Shown here piece after piece: positions 26,701 through 40,600 of a stretch of 64,000 bases of DNA. Both the position numbers and the translations under genes were made by a program. Positions within the stretch are counted from its first letter, which is position 1. Every line of letters begins with the position of its first letter. The notes beneath the pieces are model-generated. The model saw nothing but the letters and a program-made list of their open reading frames with translations. It had not been told where the DNA came from and did not search any database. Origin of the DNA: Ascaris suum (Eukaryota > Nematoda > Chromadorea > Rhabditida > Ascarididae); assembly GCA_013433145.1 (NCBI GenBank), contig CM024183.1, positions 558,001-622,000 of the forward strand, written 5' to 3'.

Positions 26701-29700
26701 TTGCTTCAAATTAAATTATAAATTTGCATTTGTTGAGGTCATAAGGTCATTAAGGTGAGGTCATATATGTTCGTGTATATGTGCGTATATATGTGTGCTA
26801 AAGTTTATGTCTCCTGTTCGAGGAATTTTTTGCAAAAAATGCATTTTTGTAATTGCGTTTCTCAGGCCACGTAGTAGCATAATTAAAATAGGCTTTGGCT
26901 GCTCTTTTTCGGAGTTTCCCGATAATCTCTACGTCAGAATTGTTGTTGCTACCCGAGCCTAGTTTCCACAATTCCAGCATCGCAATCTTTCGTCCCCCTT
27001 GTCGGTTCCTTTGTGCATAGCGTTTTAGCAGCCCACATCAGTGTGCGTGCAGGCCAAGAAATGGGTATTTGCCAAGGAAGCAATGAAACGATGACATAAG
27101 AACGGAGACATTTTGTTGCTGTGCATTTTATGGCAATGTCTTATTTATCCAACGAGTGGCCCATTTTTTAATAGGAATGAAACTTTTTTTCTGTAATTGA
27201 GGTGGTATACGAGTAAATATAAAGGTTATCGTTGTAAGTTGTCTGTAAAGGAAAACGTGTCTTATAATCTCATTAAAAGATTAGAGCTTTTTTTCGAAAG
27301 TTCAAGTAATTTTTGAATTATCGATATTTTACGTCATTTATATTGTCATTGAGATTAATAGTATCTTCGAATCAATATTAGGTCTATGAGGTGAAAAATT
27401 GTTTCAAAAAATTTTTGATGCACTAAATGCAATTGTCCAAATTCATTTCATTAGTGAACAAGAAGAAAAACTCGTCATAACGATTAGCAAACTATGCACT
27501 TTTTGCACCTCATTTAAACTATGAAATGATTCAATAAACTAGTGATAAAGACTAAAATATATAATTATTATGCTGGTATATTTCAACTCAGTCGACCCAT
27601 CCACACAAATCTACCAAAAAAAGAATCATTTTTCAATGTACGATAAAACTCAGATTGATGTAAAATATGCGCAAATTTTTTGGCGGCCTCAAATGTTTAC
27701 AGTTCGCTTTGAAATTGATGGATAAAAGTGAAACTTGGTAAACGAATCCATCTTTTATTAGGTAAATGTTGAAACTGCTCTAGCCTCACTGATTTTCGAA
27801 TTGAAATGACGTGGATTTGTTGAACAACTTTCCAAAACGCTTATCCATAAATCAATTCACTTATTATGGATGACCCAACTAGTCGCTCATGCAGATCTTT
27901 GAAAGAGAATTCTTTCTCTCTTTTTTTTTCTGCTTAACCGAATGCAAATTCATATCGTTGCCTTGGTACCTTAGGACCGATGAACTCTAATTTTTGACTG
28001 TGTAAAATAACGAGTTTGGCTTTGTGTTCTTGTCGTCTTTCGTCTACTCGCATCAATTTTTCTTTGCAGTAGATAACAATATATGCAATAAGAGAATGTG
28101 ACATTGAATACATGTTCGGTCACTTGCGCCTTGGTGCAGTTGTCTGGGACTTGCGCCACAAGTCATGCGCTAGAGTCACTCATGTCAGGTCATTTTCAAT
28201 GCGAAAGCTTTTGCCATAAGAAATCTTGATTTGTTGTGTTACTTAACAATGGATGCCTATAGTTCGAATACCACATAGCATAGTAAAGCAGTAACAGCCT
28301 TTGTGACTGTATTGTAATTTTGCCTAAGTGGCGTGCGCAGACCATTCCAAAACCACTGTTTTCCTCGGAACAACTACCATATTGACAGCTATTAGCCCTC
28401 TAGCACTAAACGGATCAATAGCTAGAGTCCTCAATCTAGTCTCACCTCAAATGGGATGAAAATTTTGTAGTGCTGTTGAAGCGTCGCCGATCTCGTACGT
28501 CTTTGCAGCACCGCTGCAAGTACTCTACTGCATATGGGAAGATATACGTGAGGGGAGCAGCGTTGGTTTCGGGTTGGAATCCGTTTCCTGCCACATTTCC
28601 TGTCAGTGTTAGTGGAGGCATCTTGTAGCGCTGGCAGGATACGGAAGTCCCAATTTTGCTGGCTGGTTTTAAACGCTTTTGAGAGTTCAGGAAATGGGAA
28701 CGAGTTTCCGGACATTCTGCTAGCCATGTCAGCGACTTAAAGCATCCTGATTCTTCGCGCTCGCGAAGAAACGCTTGAGAAGAAAAAAAAAAAGGATAGC
28801 ACTCGATCAGTGAGACTATTTCACTATTGCCTTGTCATAGCTGCTGTTGGAGCACTGAAGCGATGTTCGAAAACTATGGATTCTAATGGGACTTAAGAAA
28901 TCCTTAGTGCTACTTCGAAGACGGTTAGTACCGCAAGTTTATTCTCATTCCAGAAACCAGCAGGTCATTACTTTAAATAAGTATGAAATCACATTCCATA
29001 GTACGTAATCAGTTATATTTACAGAAAAGAAATTCGAAGCGATTCACAATTAAGCGTCAAATATCTTCTAATACGACACTTTTTTTCACGCCTTTCGCGC
29101 CTAACTTTTTATGCGCTTTCACAAATTTCATATATTGAAGCTGCTATCTGTCTATTTAGCTATCTATCTTTTTATATTACACGATATTTTTGTGTACTAT
29201 GTTATACTATGCTGTACTACACTACAACTACACTACATAATACTATACTGTAGTGTACTACACTATATTATATATATGTACATTTGTATATTTTCATATA
29301 TGTGCGCATATGTTTCCACTCGTTGATTCTTACTTCCGAAAAAATTAAATTTAGTGTTGTAAAGTTTCCTAAGTTGTATTCTCTTCTCTCTGCCACTTAC
29401 TTAATTGTTCAATATTATAAAGTTCTATAGACATCGATCTTATTAAATAGGTAAACTTGCCCACTTACTAAGAATTAAGAAGAATTCAACAAACAAGAAG
29501 AGGGTATTTTTAGCTCTCGGCAATTCTTAGCGCATCGTTTAATTCGACGACTATGTTTGTTTGTGAAAGTAGATTGCATGCATGTGTCAATTTGGCATTT
29601 TACATCACATTTTATTGTTGTCTTTCTTTTTCATTGCATCAATGAGCGTTGTTCATTTCATCTATGGAGGATATATGCAATAGTCAATCTTTTTAGATAA

Positions 29701-31615
29701 TTAGAATATTCACGCAATATAATTGATGAATTATTTCTATTCAAGAAAATAGTAAAAATATATTTCAATTTTTAAAATACAAATCGAATTTCCTATATTA
29801 TATTTGGTAAATCTATAAAATTCCATTTAAAAATTCCATATTTACAGGTGTGTTAATATTTTTTTTTTTTTTGAAACGATAATAAGCCCCAAAAAACATT
29901 TGCAATAAATATTTTTGAAACGCACAAAATTATAAAGGAATAAATTTTTTTTTTTCTTCTCTTTTATCAAATATTCACCACAAATTAAAAAGCATACTAA
30001 AAAAGCTGATAAGATGTGCACTTGTATAGTTAACATTTATTAAAGAATTTTATAAATTAATAGCAAATATTAGGTTAGGTAATTTTTTTTAAAGTATTTT
30101 TCGAGTCAAAACGATTGTTAAGTACCACCCAACCAGTTACAAAAATTTGTGCGTTTCTTTGCATTCTGAAATATCTGTAAACCCAAATTCGGTGGATCAA
30201 CGTCTGAGTTCGCATAACGTTTATTACTATAGGAGGCTAGGTTCCATAGGTTTATAACGAAGAAGCGAAGTCTTAGAGAATTGAAGTTGACAAATGCTAA
30301 TTAAACGTAAGGAGATGATTACGAAAATCATAGCGAATATTTATGCTTAAATTCAATTATCCTAAAATGTCGAGGTTTTTTTTTTCAAGTGCACGCTGGT
30401 CGACGTTCAGGAAGTTCATTTGTTTTATGGATTACTTAACGAAGATGAAAACTGAGCATCGAATGGAGAACCGCTGAGAATATTTTGATGGAATAAAATG
30501 CTCGAAAAAGTTGTTCCATATCCATCAATTCCATTCGAAAGTTTGAAAAATCGCCTTTTTTATTTACAAGTAGAAGTGCTCAGTTTATCTGCCTCTAAAT
30601 TGAGCCTTTAGGCTTATACTTTCTTGCAACAAAGCGCATCTACCATGGCTGTTTTTTAAGCAATTTTATTTATTCTACACGTTGCGATATACCAATGTTG
30701 ATACATATATTATAGAGCCAAACGAATATTACAGAGCACAGATGAGGTCTTCAGGTCTATGTTCGTGGAGTGTAGAGCCCGTATTATGTATAGTTTATTC
30801 TACGGTTTTCATTCATATAATGCCGCATAGTAAATCTATTTGTTTTATGTTTTTTAATTATTATATAGTCGAGTGAATAAAATTACCTTCTTCTTTCCCC
30901 TCTGCTTCCCTTTGCCTTCCAATACCCTCTCCCTCTCCCTCTCCTCTCCCCCTCTCCCCCCACCCTTCGCTTGTCTAACCATATTGACCACTAAACTTGA
31001 TTGGAAACCTCAAGTGGATACATTTATAGATCAAAATGTATATTGCTACACCATAATGCATAAATTGCGATAAATTCATTCAGAAGCAACGATGCTATGT
31101 GTCCTTAAAATTTACGAGCGTTCAATATATGTTGCTACTAAATAGTAATGATTTTTCATCTTTTTGCTTTTTATTCAATTTTTGACATTATATTTTCTTT
31201 ATTATAATTTACCAATTGAATTGACATATGATTCATCAGTCATAAAATGTGATATAAGAATACCAATCATAGGTTAATTGATTTATCGATTTTTTCATTA
31301 AAATCAATTGATTATCGATTTTTTTTCATTTCATTTAATAGGAGAACATAAAATCTAAAGGAAAAAAAAAGTGAACCTTGAGGGAAATTCTCTTCATGCA
31401 ATAAAAGGCTTATCGTTAAAGTTTAACGGCTGTAGAAGTCATTTCAAATCCAATTGTCATGAGAAAAAAATTATCCTACGATGTTGCACAATCAATCGCT
31501 CTGTTGCTCATTTGATCGTATCGCTATTTTGGAAAATTGCTGAAGTTTTTTTTTTCTCAACCTGAAATTACATATGCAATATTTGAATTATTTAATTATA
31601 TGTTTTATTTTGCAG
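23731..31615. other. Intergenic DNA upstream of the GPCR gene, no supported gene
   Basis: This stretch holds a G13 tract (24,477-24,489), an imperfect inverted repeat TGATCAACTA/TAGTTGATCA (24,123-24,157), an ACTAC-rich simple region near 29.2 kb and a pyrimidine-rich strand at about 30,893-30,966. A less AT-rich block at 28.4-28.75 kb has an open frame on the minus strand without recognisable motifs. No promoter can be assigned to the GPCR. Confidence 0.5.
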
Positions 31616-31680
31616 CAATGAGCGTGCATAAATTTCTAACGAATGTTGTGCATTTTTGAATTTCCGCCCGATAAACAAGA
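31616..31680 (+). promoter_or_regulatory. GPCR 5' leader with a 13-codon upstream ORF
   Basis: TTTTGCAG ends at 31,615, a likely 3' splice site (cis, or trans to a spliced leader). Two bases later an ATG (31,618) opens MSVHKFLTNVVHF, closed by TGA at 31,657-31,659, 21 bases before the receptor ATG at 31,681. If 31,616 is the mature 5' segment, ribosomes meet this uORF first, which would lower receptor translation. Confidence 0.45.
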
Positions 31681-34600
31681 ATGAATATTAGCGAGACGCA
31701 AGAAGAAGAAATTTTTTGTGGACTTGAACCACACGATTACCTCGAGGTTTGTCATTGATAGTATATGTTCTATTTAATTTAGAATTAATTAACTGAATAA
31801 TTTGACATATGATATTTTCAAATAGAAAGTTTTTTTGGTGGGGATGGAAGCCTATACGGGGATAATAAAACTTATCGAGCTCTTTCTGAATTTAAGTCCA
31901 ACCTTGAGTATTCGACTTGCTGCCTCTTTGAAGAAGCTCTTGTTCAAGAACCCATTCAACTAGCCACGTATTGAAGTCGAATGGTCACAGGTGATGGTGC
32001 ACATCAACTGTTTCTTTTGATATTCTAGCATGTTAAATTTTAGAGGATGTAAATAAATATCTGTTACAAATATATCCTGGAGAAATGTTTTCAGATTCCT
32101 ATAATCAATTGTTATAGATTAAAGTTAGATTAAAGTTTCTTTTGCAAACGTTACTATGAAATTATTTGTACGTCTCAAACAAGTAGGAGAGTATGTCAGC
32201 TGGGCAGATAGTATAGCACTTTTAGAGCTTCGGTTTCCACACCAACCGGGTTCTAAATGCCAGCAAATGATAAAACACTCAAAAACGACTTCATATTTCG
32301 ATTTTGTTAGTTATTCATGCAAATCTTCTGCGAAGTGCGTTTTTTCGATATTTCTTTTGCAGCCTAGCCGCTGCAAAACGCAAGCAGTTTTGTACTACGC
32401 AAGCTTGCATAAATGACCGCTTCTATAACCTGTCCTTACATGTGTTAGAACCAATGATTGAACTTTGAATTCGGTTAAGGTTGTTCTGTTCGGTTGATTG
32501 ATTCCACAAAGTTCAACGACTCCCGCTCCATCTATTACTGAGCTGACGTAGCCGAGCAGGCAGACACTTGCGCACATATGAGAGATGTTCGAAAAGCTCC
32601 ATAGAAGAGCATTAGTAGTCAAATATGCTCAGGTCTACTCAAAATGAAAGTTTTCCCGCATATCGAACAATGCCATCCCTCTATGCAAAAACACCGCCCT
32701 CAGGTCATGTTAAACTGTCTGCCGGGGGACACTGAATATACCATACTATTTGCTTGCGGGAAACAAATTTCTTTTGAGATCCAATGGGATCATTGAGATT
32801 TTGAAAAAAGCTCAGAATGCTTCTCCAATGGGTAGCACAGTTCATAGGTAGGCCATTCTATTCAAGAAAGGAAGAAGGATGAAGGAATCACAGTTGTTAT
32901 TATAGCTGAGGTAGTTGGTATTTCACACGTCTTACCTCATAAATTTCTGGATGTTGGCTTAAGAATGAATACGTTTCCAGTCCATTAGGCACTCTAGGAA
33001 CAGCAGCAACAACAGGCAGACAATCGTCTTAGAATGTGGCAAAGGCCGTCTTCAAAGAATTACTTGAAAACACTATCCCTATTCGCACCAGTGTTTGGAT
33101 ATCACTTGATGGATTTCTTCTTGTTTCCAAAACTCATAGAAAAAAAATTGAATAATGCATGAATCTCATTGATAGACGATATGAAAGCTGTGACGCTGAG
33201 ATGTGTTGCTTTAGCGATTGAGGTTTCTTTCTTGAGAAGCACTCCGAAGAAAATGATATCAAAACATAGTACCTGCAACTATTGTTGTATGTAAATGTTA
33301 AGGGAATTTTAAAAACTTTTCGAAATGCATTCCCATAGCAAATAAATAAGTAAACTTATATGTTGTTTTGCAAATACAAATTTTTATAAATGCAAATTGC
33401 AAAGGCAAATAAAAAATCTCTTGCAAATATTCCATTTTATAGCATATTGCATATTGCAACAGCTAGGTCGTCTATATTGCTCTTGCATATACAATGCCTG
33501 AACTTAATAAAGTATTTGTTATCGAAATTAGTACTGAAATTGATTGAAATCTGCAATTCGATAAACCGGATATAAATCATTTTTTGCGTATTTCCTTTTT
33601 TTTGCTGTTTTCAATTTTCATGTCATTCAATTATCGTGTTCATATTTCATTTTGAATGTGTTAAGTAATTTTACTGCCTTGATCAAAATTATGAAAGCAG
33701 TATAATGAACAGCGGAAACCGCTTCTGGATTGTTCCACTGAACATGTCGCCATGCTTATCCGATCCGTTCAATTGCAATAGCTGTAGCGCAGCCTTGGGA
33801 AAACTTTGTTCTAATTACCGAATATAACTAATAAAAACAATCCTATCAATATTAAATCCAGTTTTTTATAGAATCATTATTTCGGGAGTACCACACCACA
33901 TGAATACTTTATTTCAAAGCACTTTTATGTACGTAGATCCAAGTATTTACAAAGATCCTCTTTAAAAAATTGTCGTTTAGGAGAATATACTTGTGAGTGG
34001 ATTCAAAAAATTACCTTCCTCGATTAATTCAAGTAAATATAAACAGTAACTTTGATTATTTTAGGTGAAATTTTTCCTCACAAGTGTTACCGGAAGTTTG
34101 ATTGGTCTATTCGGTATATTCGGCAATGTCAGCACTGTACTTATTTTAACCAGGTTCAAGTTCGCTTCTTTTTTTCTTCGTTTTTACCAATTATCAATTA
34201 AAGATGAGTAAAGGCGTTTTTAGGTAGAAGCACTAACATAATCAGCATTTCCGTATGCGGAGAAAGTAGAAGGTACCTGAAGCTTTTGATTTCCACAGAA
34301 TCACTAAAATAAGTTAAAGAAACGTGTTGATGAAATTCAGAAAAGACGTCAAAGATGTTGCGATGCAATAACCTGTTGCCGATTTCTCATTGCCGTCTTT
34401 TTTAACGTCAAGAACTACAAATCAGCACATCCATTTCTTCCCCTCTGATTGGTTATATTGACAGGCCCCTTGAATCATCCAGCGTTGCAAATTGTCAAGG
34501 TGTAGAATTTGTTCCGGCAGTAACTCGATCAGATGCTGCTCATTGGCTAAGATTGCTGGCTGTGTTCAAAATGAAAGCGGTACGATGATTCAATATGCAT

Positions 34601-37600
34601 TCGTTTAGTAAGTTTGCTCGAACGGACATCTTTAATGTTATCCACACCTTTTTGTTTTCCTTGATCAGCTCGTGCTGATTGATGCAATAATGAGTTGGGA
34701 TCTATCTTTCATCTGAATTTCTTGTATTCCTCTAAAAGTGATTTTGGGAATCATCATAAATAAGAGCGGGTACTTCGTTTCACAGGTGGCTATAGCTGAT
34801 GCTGCAAACTGCAACGTTGGTGAGAGAAATTAACCCTTAGGTCACGGTCACATATAGGAATGCATGCCGAAGACAAGCCACGTTTCCCCATACATCACAG
34901 AGCCGGATAGCGCTATCATGGATGCCATCTAGCCATATCCTTCACTATCACCCTGCTAATGAATGAGCACAACCTTGACGGTTGCTGCTATCGATGAATG
35001 TAGGCTTACTGTTTCAGGCCATCGATGCGCAACCCCAACAATTTATTCCTGACAGCCTTAGCAATTTTTGATTCGTGCCTTCTGGTGACAGCTTTCTTTA
35101 TTTACGGAATGGAATATATTATCGAATATACGCAAGCATTCGACTTGTATGTTGCATGGCTTACATATCTCAGGTAACATGGAATTGTGTTATCATACCT
35201 CAGGTAACACAGAATTGTGTTATCAATCGTCGAGCTTAATGTTTATATTAGTTGTGCGAAGTAATGTTCCTCTTTGATGTTTTTACGCGTAAAAACTTCT
35301 CCACCTCACCCTGTAAGTCTATTAGCTTCTAACGTGTTGAAATGTATACCTCTCACCTACGCCGCTAACGGACAAAAGCATATGCATCCACTCAGAAGGA
35401 TGAGGACGAGGGAAGGGAGAGGGAAGGAGCAAGCAGGTAGGAAAAGGGGATTTTCCATCGTGCTCTCTTTCTCACAAGCAACACGATCTTTTCCCGATTC
35501 CTGCGAAAAATTTTTTGATCCACTGAGCTCTTCTCTCTCTTCTCTAAACATTTGCATATAGCGCTTATGAATTCTTGCATAAATTTTCAGATTTGCATTC
35601 GCTCTTTCACATATAAGCCAAATGGGTAGTGTTTATACGACGGTGAGTGTTACAGTAGAACGCTATATGGCTGTATGCTATCCGAAATCAAGTAAGAAAT
35701 ATTGTACAAGTCGTGGTTCAGCGCTTTCAGTTCTATGCGTTACATGCTTCTCAATTATATTCAACTCGACGAAATTTTTCGAACTTGAGGTAAGTTCATT
35801 TGCATATGCTACTTCAAAATTCCCACTCATCGTATTCATGAATAATAAGAGATTGGCTAAGTAAACGAGTGAATAGCACTTCAGGCCATAGAAGATTGGG
35901 ACTTGAAGTCTGACTATTCCTTCGGGGCAATTGATGAGCCGTCGTTGCTCATTGAACTAAGAGAGAATATTACGCAATGAACGAAAACAAATTGCCAGTA
36001 ATTACTGCTTGTTTTGCCAGATAAACTAGCAGCGCAGTTACAAGGAATTTAAGTACAATTTCTCTCAATTCATTGGAGCCGGGGGAGGGGGGTTGGAGGT
36101 GGGGGAGATTCTCTTAAATAATTCGATCCCTTTCTTTTCATCTATTCAAACAAAGATCATTATTAATGTTGTACTACTGGAAGGTGCTTTAGTGGCTGAT
36201 TTTTTTTGTTTATGGAGAAGGATGAATGACCATTTCCTCTTCAATTTAAACTAAGTGAACAGACGAAGTGGTACAACAGACGTTTTTGTTATTTTGCTCG
36301 CGAGATTAACTAGCTCCACAAATTGCCGAGAAACTATGAATCATGCACACTGATGCATTCCCTTTCCGATCGATCCGATCGCAGATAGAAATTTTTTAAA
36401 TAAAGGAATTGCATTGGAACAATTGTTGCTCGAGATAATAAGTCCAAAGAGTCAAGCTAATTCAAGCTAAGTTGAGGTCAAGTTGATAGGTCAAGTTTGA
36501 GTTTGCAAAGCGCATTATGACAAGGTCAAGTTTGCGCTTGTATACTACTTAATTTGTCGTATAACACACAAGTTTGCGCTTGTTTTTTATACAGTAAATC
36601 AAACTCAACAGCCACGAAGGTTGGGTCACAAAATTTAGTAGATATAATCTGCGTTATGGCATGATGCCTTACCTCACCCTGTAATCGTATCAGTCAATTT
36701 CTAAAGAAGGTATACATTCTCGATTCTGCATACGTTTTGCTAACGGATCGGGCCGTTTTATGCATCGAGTCGGGTTGTAAAAGATTCATTTTATGCGATT
36801 GTTGAGAAATCTACCGACTAAAAAGATAGCTGCAGCTTAAGCTCGATGGGTGCTGAAATTATTGAAGTCCCGCCTTTCCTTATAAGTTGTTATTTCTTCA
36901 TTTATAAAAACGGATCTTTTGCAAAAGTCTTATGCGATCGGTCAATTTTGGTTAAGATTTTCAATATTGCAAATTGCAATTTGCATTTCCATTAACTGTT
37001 GCAAATTATTAAATTTGGTTCAGTGAATCGAATGAACTGCAGAAGTGAATATCGCGGTAGCCCCCAGTAGCACGATTCTGCAATTGCTTCATCCCCCTGA
37101 AGGTTGACCCGTACCTCTTTCGGAAATACGTTGTGACCATTCCGTAATTCTTCTCTCTCTACACATCATTTTTGCTGACGGTATTTTTGTCGTTCAGTGA
37201 AATTTCCTCATTTCTGTCTCGGTCACTCAGTTGTCCACTATTGCAACTTTCCGGAGTCTTTCGTTTACTCTCTTACTGACCATCTTATCTCCTGTTATGG
37301 TTCCTTCCTTGTTGCTCTATGCCACTGTCCACAGCTTGTGCACTTTAGTAGTGGTCATCCACTTCTCTAAGCCATAGAGAACTGTTGCCATCACGCTTTT
37401 ATCGATAAGCTTCGTTTTCACGGTCATCGAGATATCTTCTCATAGTAAAGTTCTTTATTCTTAAAGGATGCTTCACAATCTTGTTTCATTCTACGTCGTA
37501 CATCAACTTCCGTCGTTTCGCAAATTTTCACACATTTGTTCGAATAGATAAATTCGTTTAACCTTTCAGTGCGCTCGTCTTTCATAGGAAATCATTGACT

Positions 37601-40600
37601 TCAACTCTCGATCGTTGAATCGTTTCTTTTTAGAGATGTATATTCTCAGACCTGTTGTTGCGGTTTTCACCGCAAGTTCAAATACCATTTCCTTAAATTC
37701 CTTGAAGTCCTCCTTAAAATGGTGGGTAGATATAACAACTATGTCATGGCCGAATCTGAAATCCGATAGTCTCCCGACGACGTTCCACTGATCTAATTCG
37801 TCGAATACGAGTTGCAGATACGTCAAACAGCAGTGATGAAATGAAGCGTTCAAATCATACGGCTATCCTCACCTAAGTAGTTTTATACTGAATTTATTCA
37901 ATGATGGAGATTATTGAAGAATATACTGCAGTGTTTTTCATACACCTCTAGATGGCGGTGTTCAACAGAATCAAAAGCGTTTTCAGAGAATTAATTCCTT
38001 AGGATTTTATTGATGCTCTATCATGTTGTTGAACATGCTTATCAATGGTGTTATTAGCAGTTCCCTACCACCTCTGAACATTTCATCCATTAACCTATCG
38101 ATACCTGCCATTATCCCACTCTACCTGTCGGTCACGCTTCGTATTCTCGTGTTGATAATTGGTAGGTAGGGATTATCGCTCTATCATGTAACGAAGGTAT
38201 TGTCAATCCGGCCATAGTGCACATTCGTCAAGAATTTCTAAATGATATAGTCTATTTCTTTCGTTCCTGTCATCAGTGATTCATTTATTTTTTGCTAGCT
38301 CAATTATTGTTTCTTTCTTTCAGCTCCTCGCCAATTTTAGCTTTAGGTGGTTACAGCTTGTTTTTTTTTTTTAAATTTTCGTATATCTTAGGTGGTTGTT
38401 TTTGCATTTTTTTCGTACATTTTTTTCATTAGCTTTCTTATCTCACAAAATTCAGATTCATCCGAAAATTTGCATCCCGTTCAATCGTTCATATAAGTGC
38501 AATTATTTCTTTCGTTCCTCTCGTTAGAGGAGATAATTTAGGACTTATTTTTGTGGCGATTTCTCCCACTCAGCTGATTTTTGCGACACTATTTGCGTAA
38601 GTCGGTTCATTTCCTGTCCTATTGTATCAGATTATTGCAATATATGTCGGTACAAACCCGTGTAGAGTACTTTCGTTTCTGCGTCTTCTCACTCATAAAT
38701 GTATATCCCTAAGCTTAGTTTTTCTCTAATTAGGCGATTGTTCAATATTTCTTTATTTTTGACGATCGTTGTCATATTTGCTAGAATATAGTCTATTTAT
38801 ATTTTTTACCTCTCTATTGGGAATTTTTCACATCCATTTTGTGCCACACATATTTTTTTAAGGTCTTGTGATCTTTACATTCATGTTTTTTTTTTTTTTT
38901 TGCAAAAATCAATCAAATTTCTCTCATAGTTATTCCACAATCCTAAAATTTCCTCCCGATTTCTATCCTGTCTTTTGTGTCTCATCTATATTGTTTATAA
39001 TGTCTATGATAATTGTGAATATGATTTATTCTTCGCCCACTACAGTAGCAAATTTTTTAAGGAGAAAACTTATTATATTCTTTATTTATTTCCTCGCCAT
39101 TTGATGATATATATGTTTAAAATTAGCTATATGCATATTTTTCAATTGATCATTATTTTAATGTACGCAATTTTAGGAGAATGAGAGATGAATAGTATTA
39201 TTATTTCAGCTTTTATTTTTCCACATCACAATCTGCGTTCCTATCTCTAATAATATAAAAGAGTTGCAATTTGGCTATTCCACATTTTTCCTCATTTTTC
39301 CTTGTTAATTCTGCCAGAACGACCGCACGGATTCCAATTTTAGTGGCCATTCAAGCGATCATTCAATGGCAAGATATGAAGGCTATTGCCTAGGCTCGTC
39401 TCACAACTTCTAGATGCTGACAAGTCGACTCACCATTTTCCTCCTGGGAGGAAGTCGGAACCTATTTAGTCCTCCTCGTTCTAATGAGGCAGTTGGGCGT
39501 AGTGCCTTCGTGAGGCAGAATTGACGAATTTGATCGCTATACACTAACAACCGACCGCGCATTAATTATTACAAAACGGTGAACGATGCAGCAAATGCCG
39601 ATGTGAAATTACTGGCAGCGGGCTGGTTGTATAAGCAACAAGCGAAATGGATGCTGCATTTTCTCATTCATCACAACACCGATTCCCCCTTTGCCGTTTG
39701 ACAAAATTTCCTGGTTTTTTGAAAGTACCTATACCATTGAGAGCTTGAAAATCGTCCTTTCCATCCTGTTGACAAATGGAGATGGCAATTCTACATTTAT
39801 AAACATCTCTAATTGCAAAAATTTAATTTTAATGAATTCGTTTTCATAGAGAATGATTTGATGCCAAAAACACTTCAAAAAGTTTTCACCCACTACATCA
39901 GTGAACAGTATTGTGGGCGGCTACAGGCACATTAAGCATTTCCACTATCCATTTCCTTGGCTCGTGTGCTATCGTGCTTGCGACTCCTTCCCCACCATCC
40001 CCCCCTCCCCTCCCCCTCCTCTCCGGCAAGCCTGCAATAGTGCCTAGACCCTTTTTAGAAAATTCTTTCGTGCGATCAACCAGCTGGAGATGTGAAGGCA
40101 TTCTTCCGCATATTTTATTGTTTATTAGTGACTTATGGAACTATCTGATCGAGTATGCGGAATGGAAAAGCACATATTGTGCTACCTCACCTGGCGCGCT
40201 TTTGCGCTTCTTATGTACCTTTGTAATTCTGTACTTAATCTGCGCTGTAAGACGAGTTATCATGATATTGCGTCTGTCTATCTTCTTCTGTTTGTGTGTA
40301 TGCAGGTGTGTGTGTATGTTTGCGCTCATCTATCTGCTTTTGTATTCTATAGTTTCAAGTAGAGAGCTACTGAAGATAAAGCTACGAAATTAGGTAATCA
40401 AAATTTTTGATAATCATAGTGCAAATCATTTTGGACATCCCTATCAGCATTTGAGTCGACTCCTGGACTTCAACCAGAGCTATTAGACATTTATAGGTAG
40501 CCAAAAATTTGCGTATATTTTCAAGCAAATCCACGTTTTGCAGAAGAATGCAAGCGATCGTATCACATCAGCGAATTAATGCATACGTTTTATTGACAAT

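Noticed and set aside
28431..28727. Less AT-rich 98-codon minus-strand frame
   Set aside because: No domain, no splice signals and no conserved words; possibly an old repeat.
39911..40393. 160-codon frame in GPCR intron 4
   Set aside because: Pro-rich part derives from a pyrimidine tract and Cys/Val part from TGTGTG repeats; no receptor motif and inside an intron.
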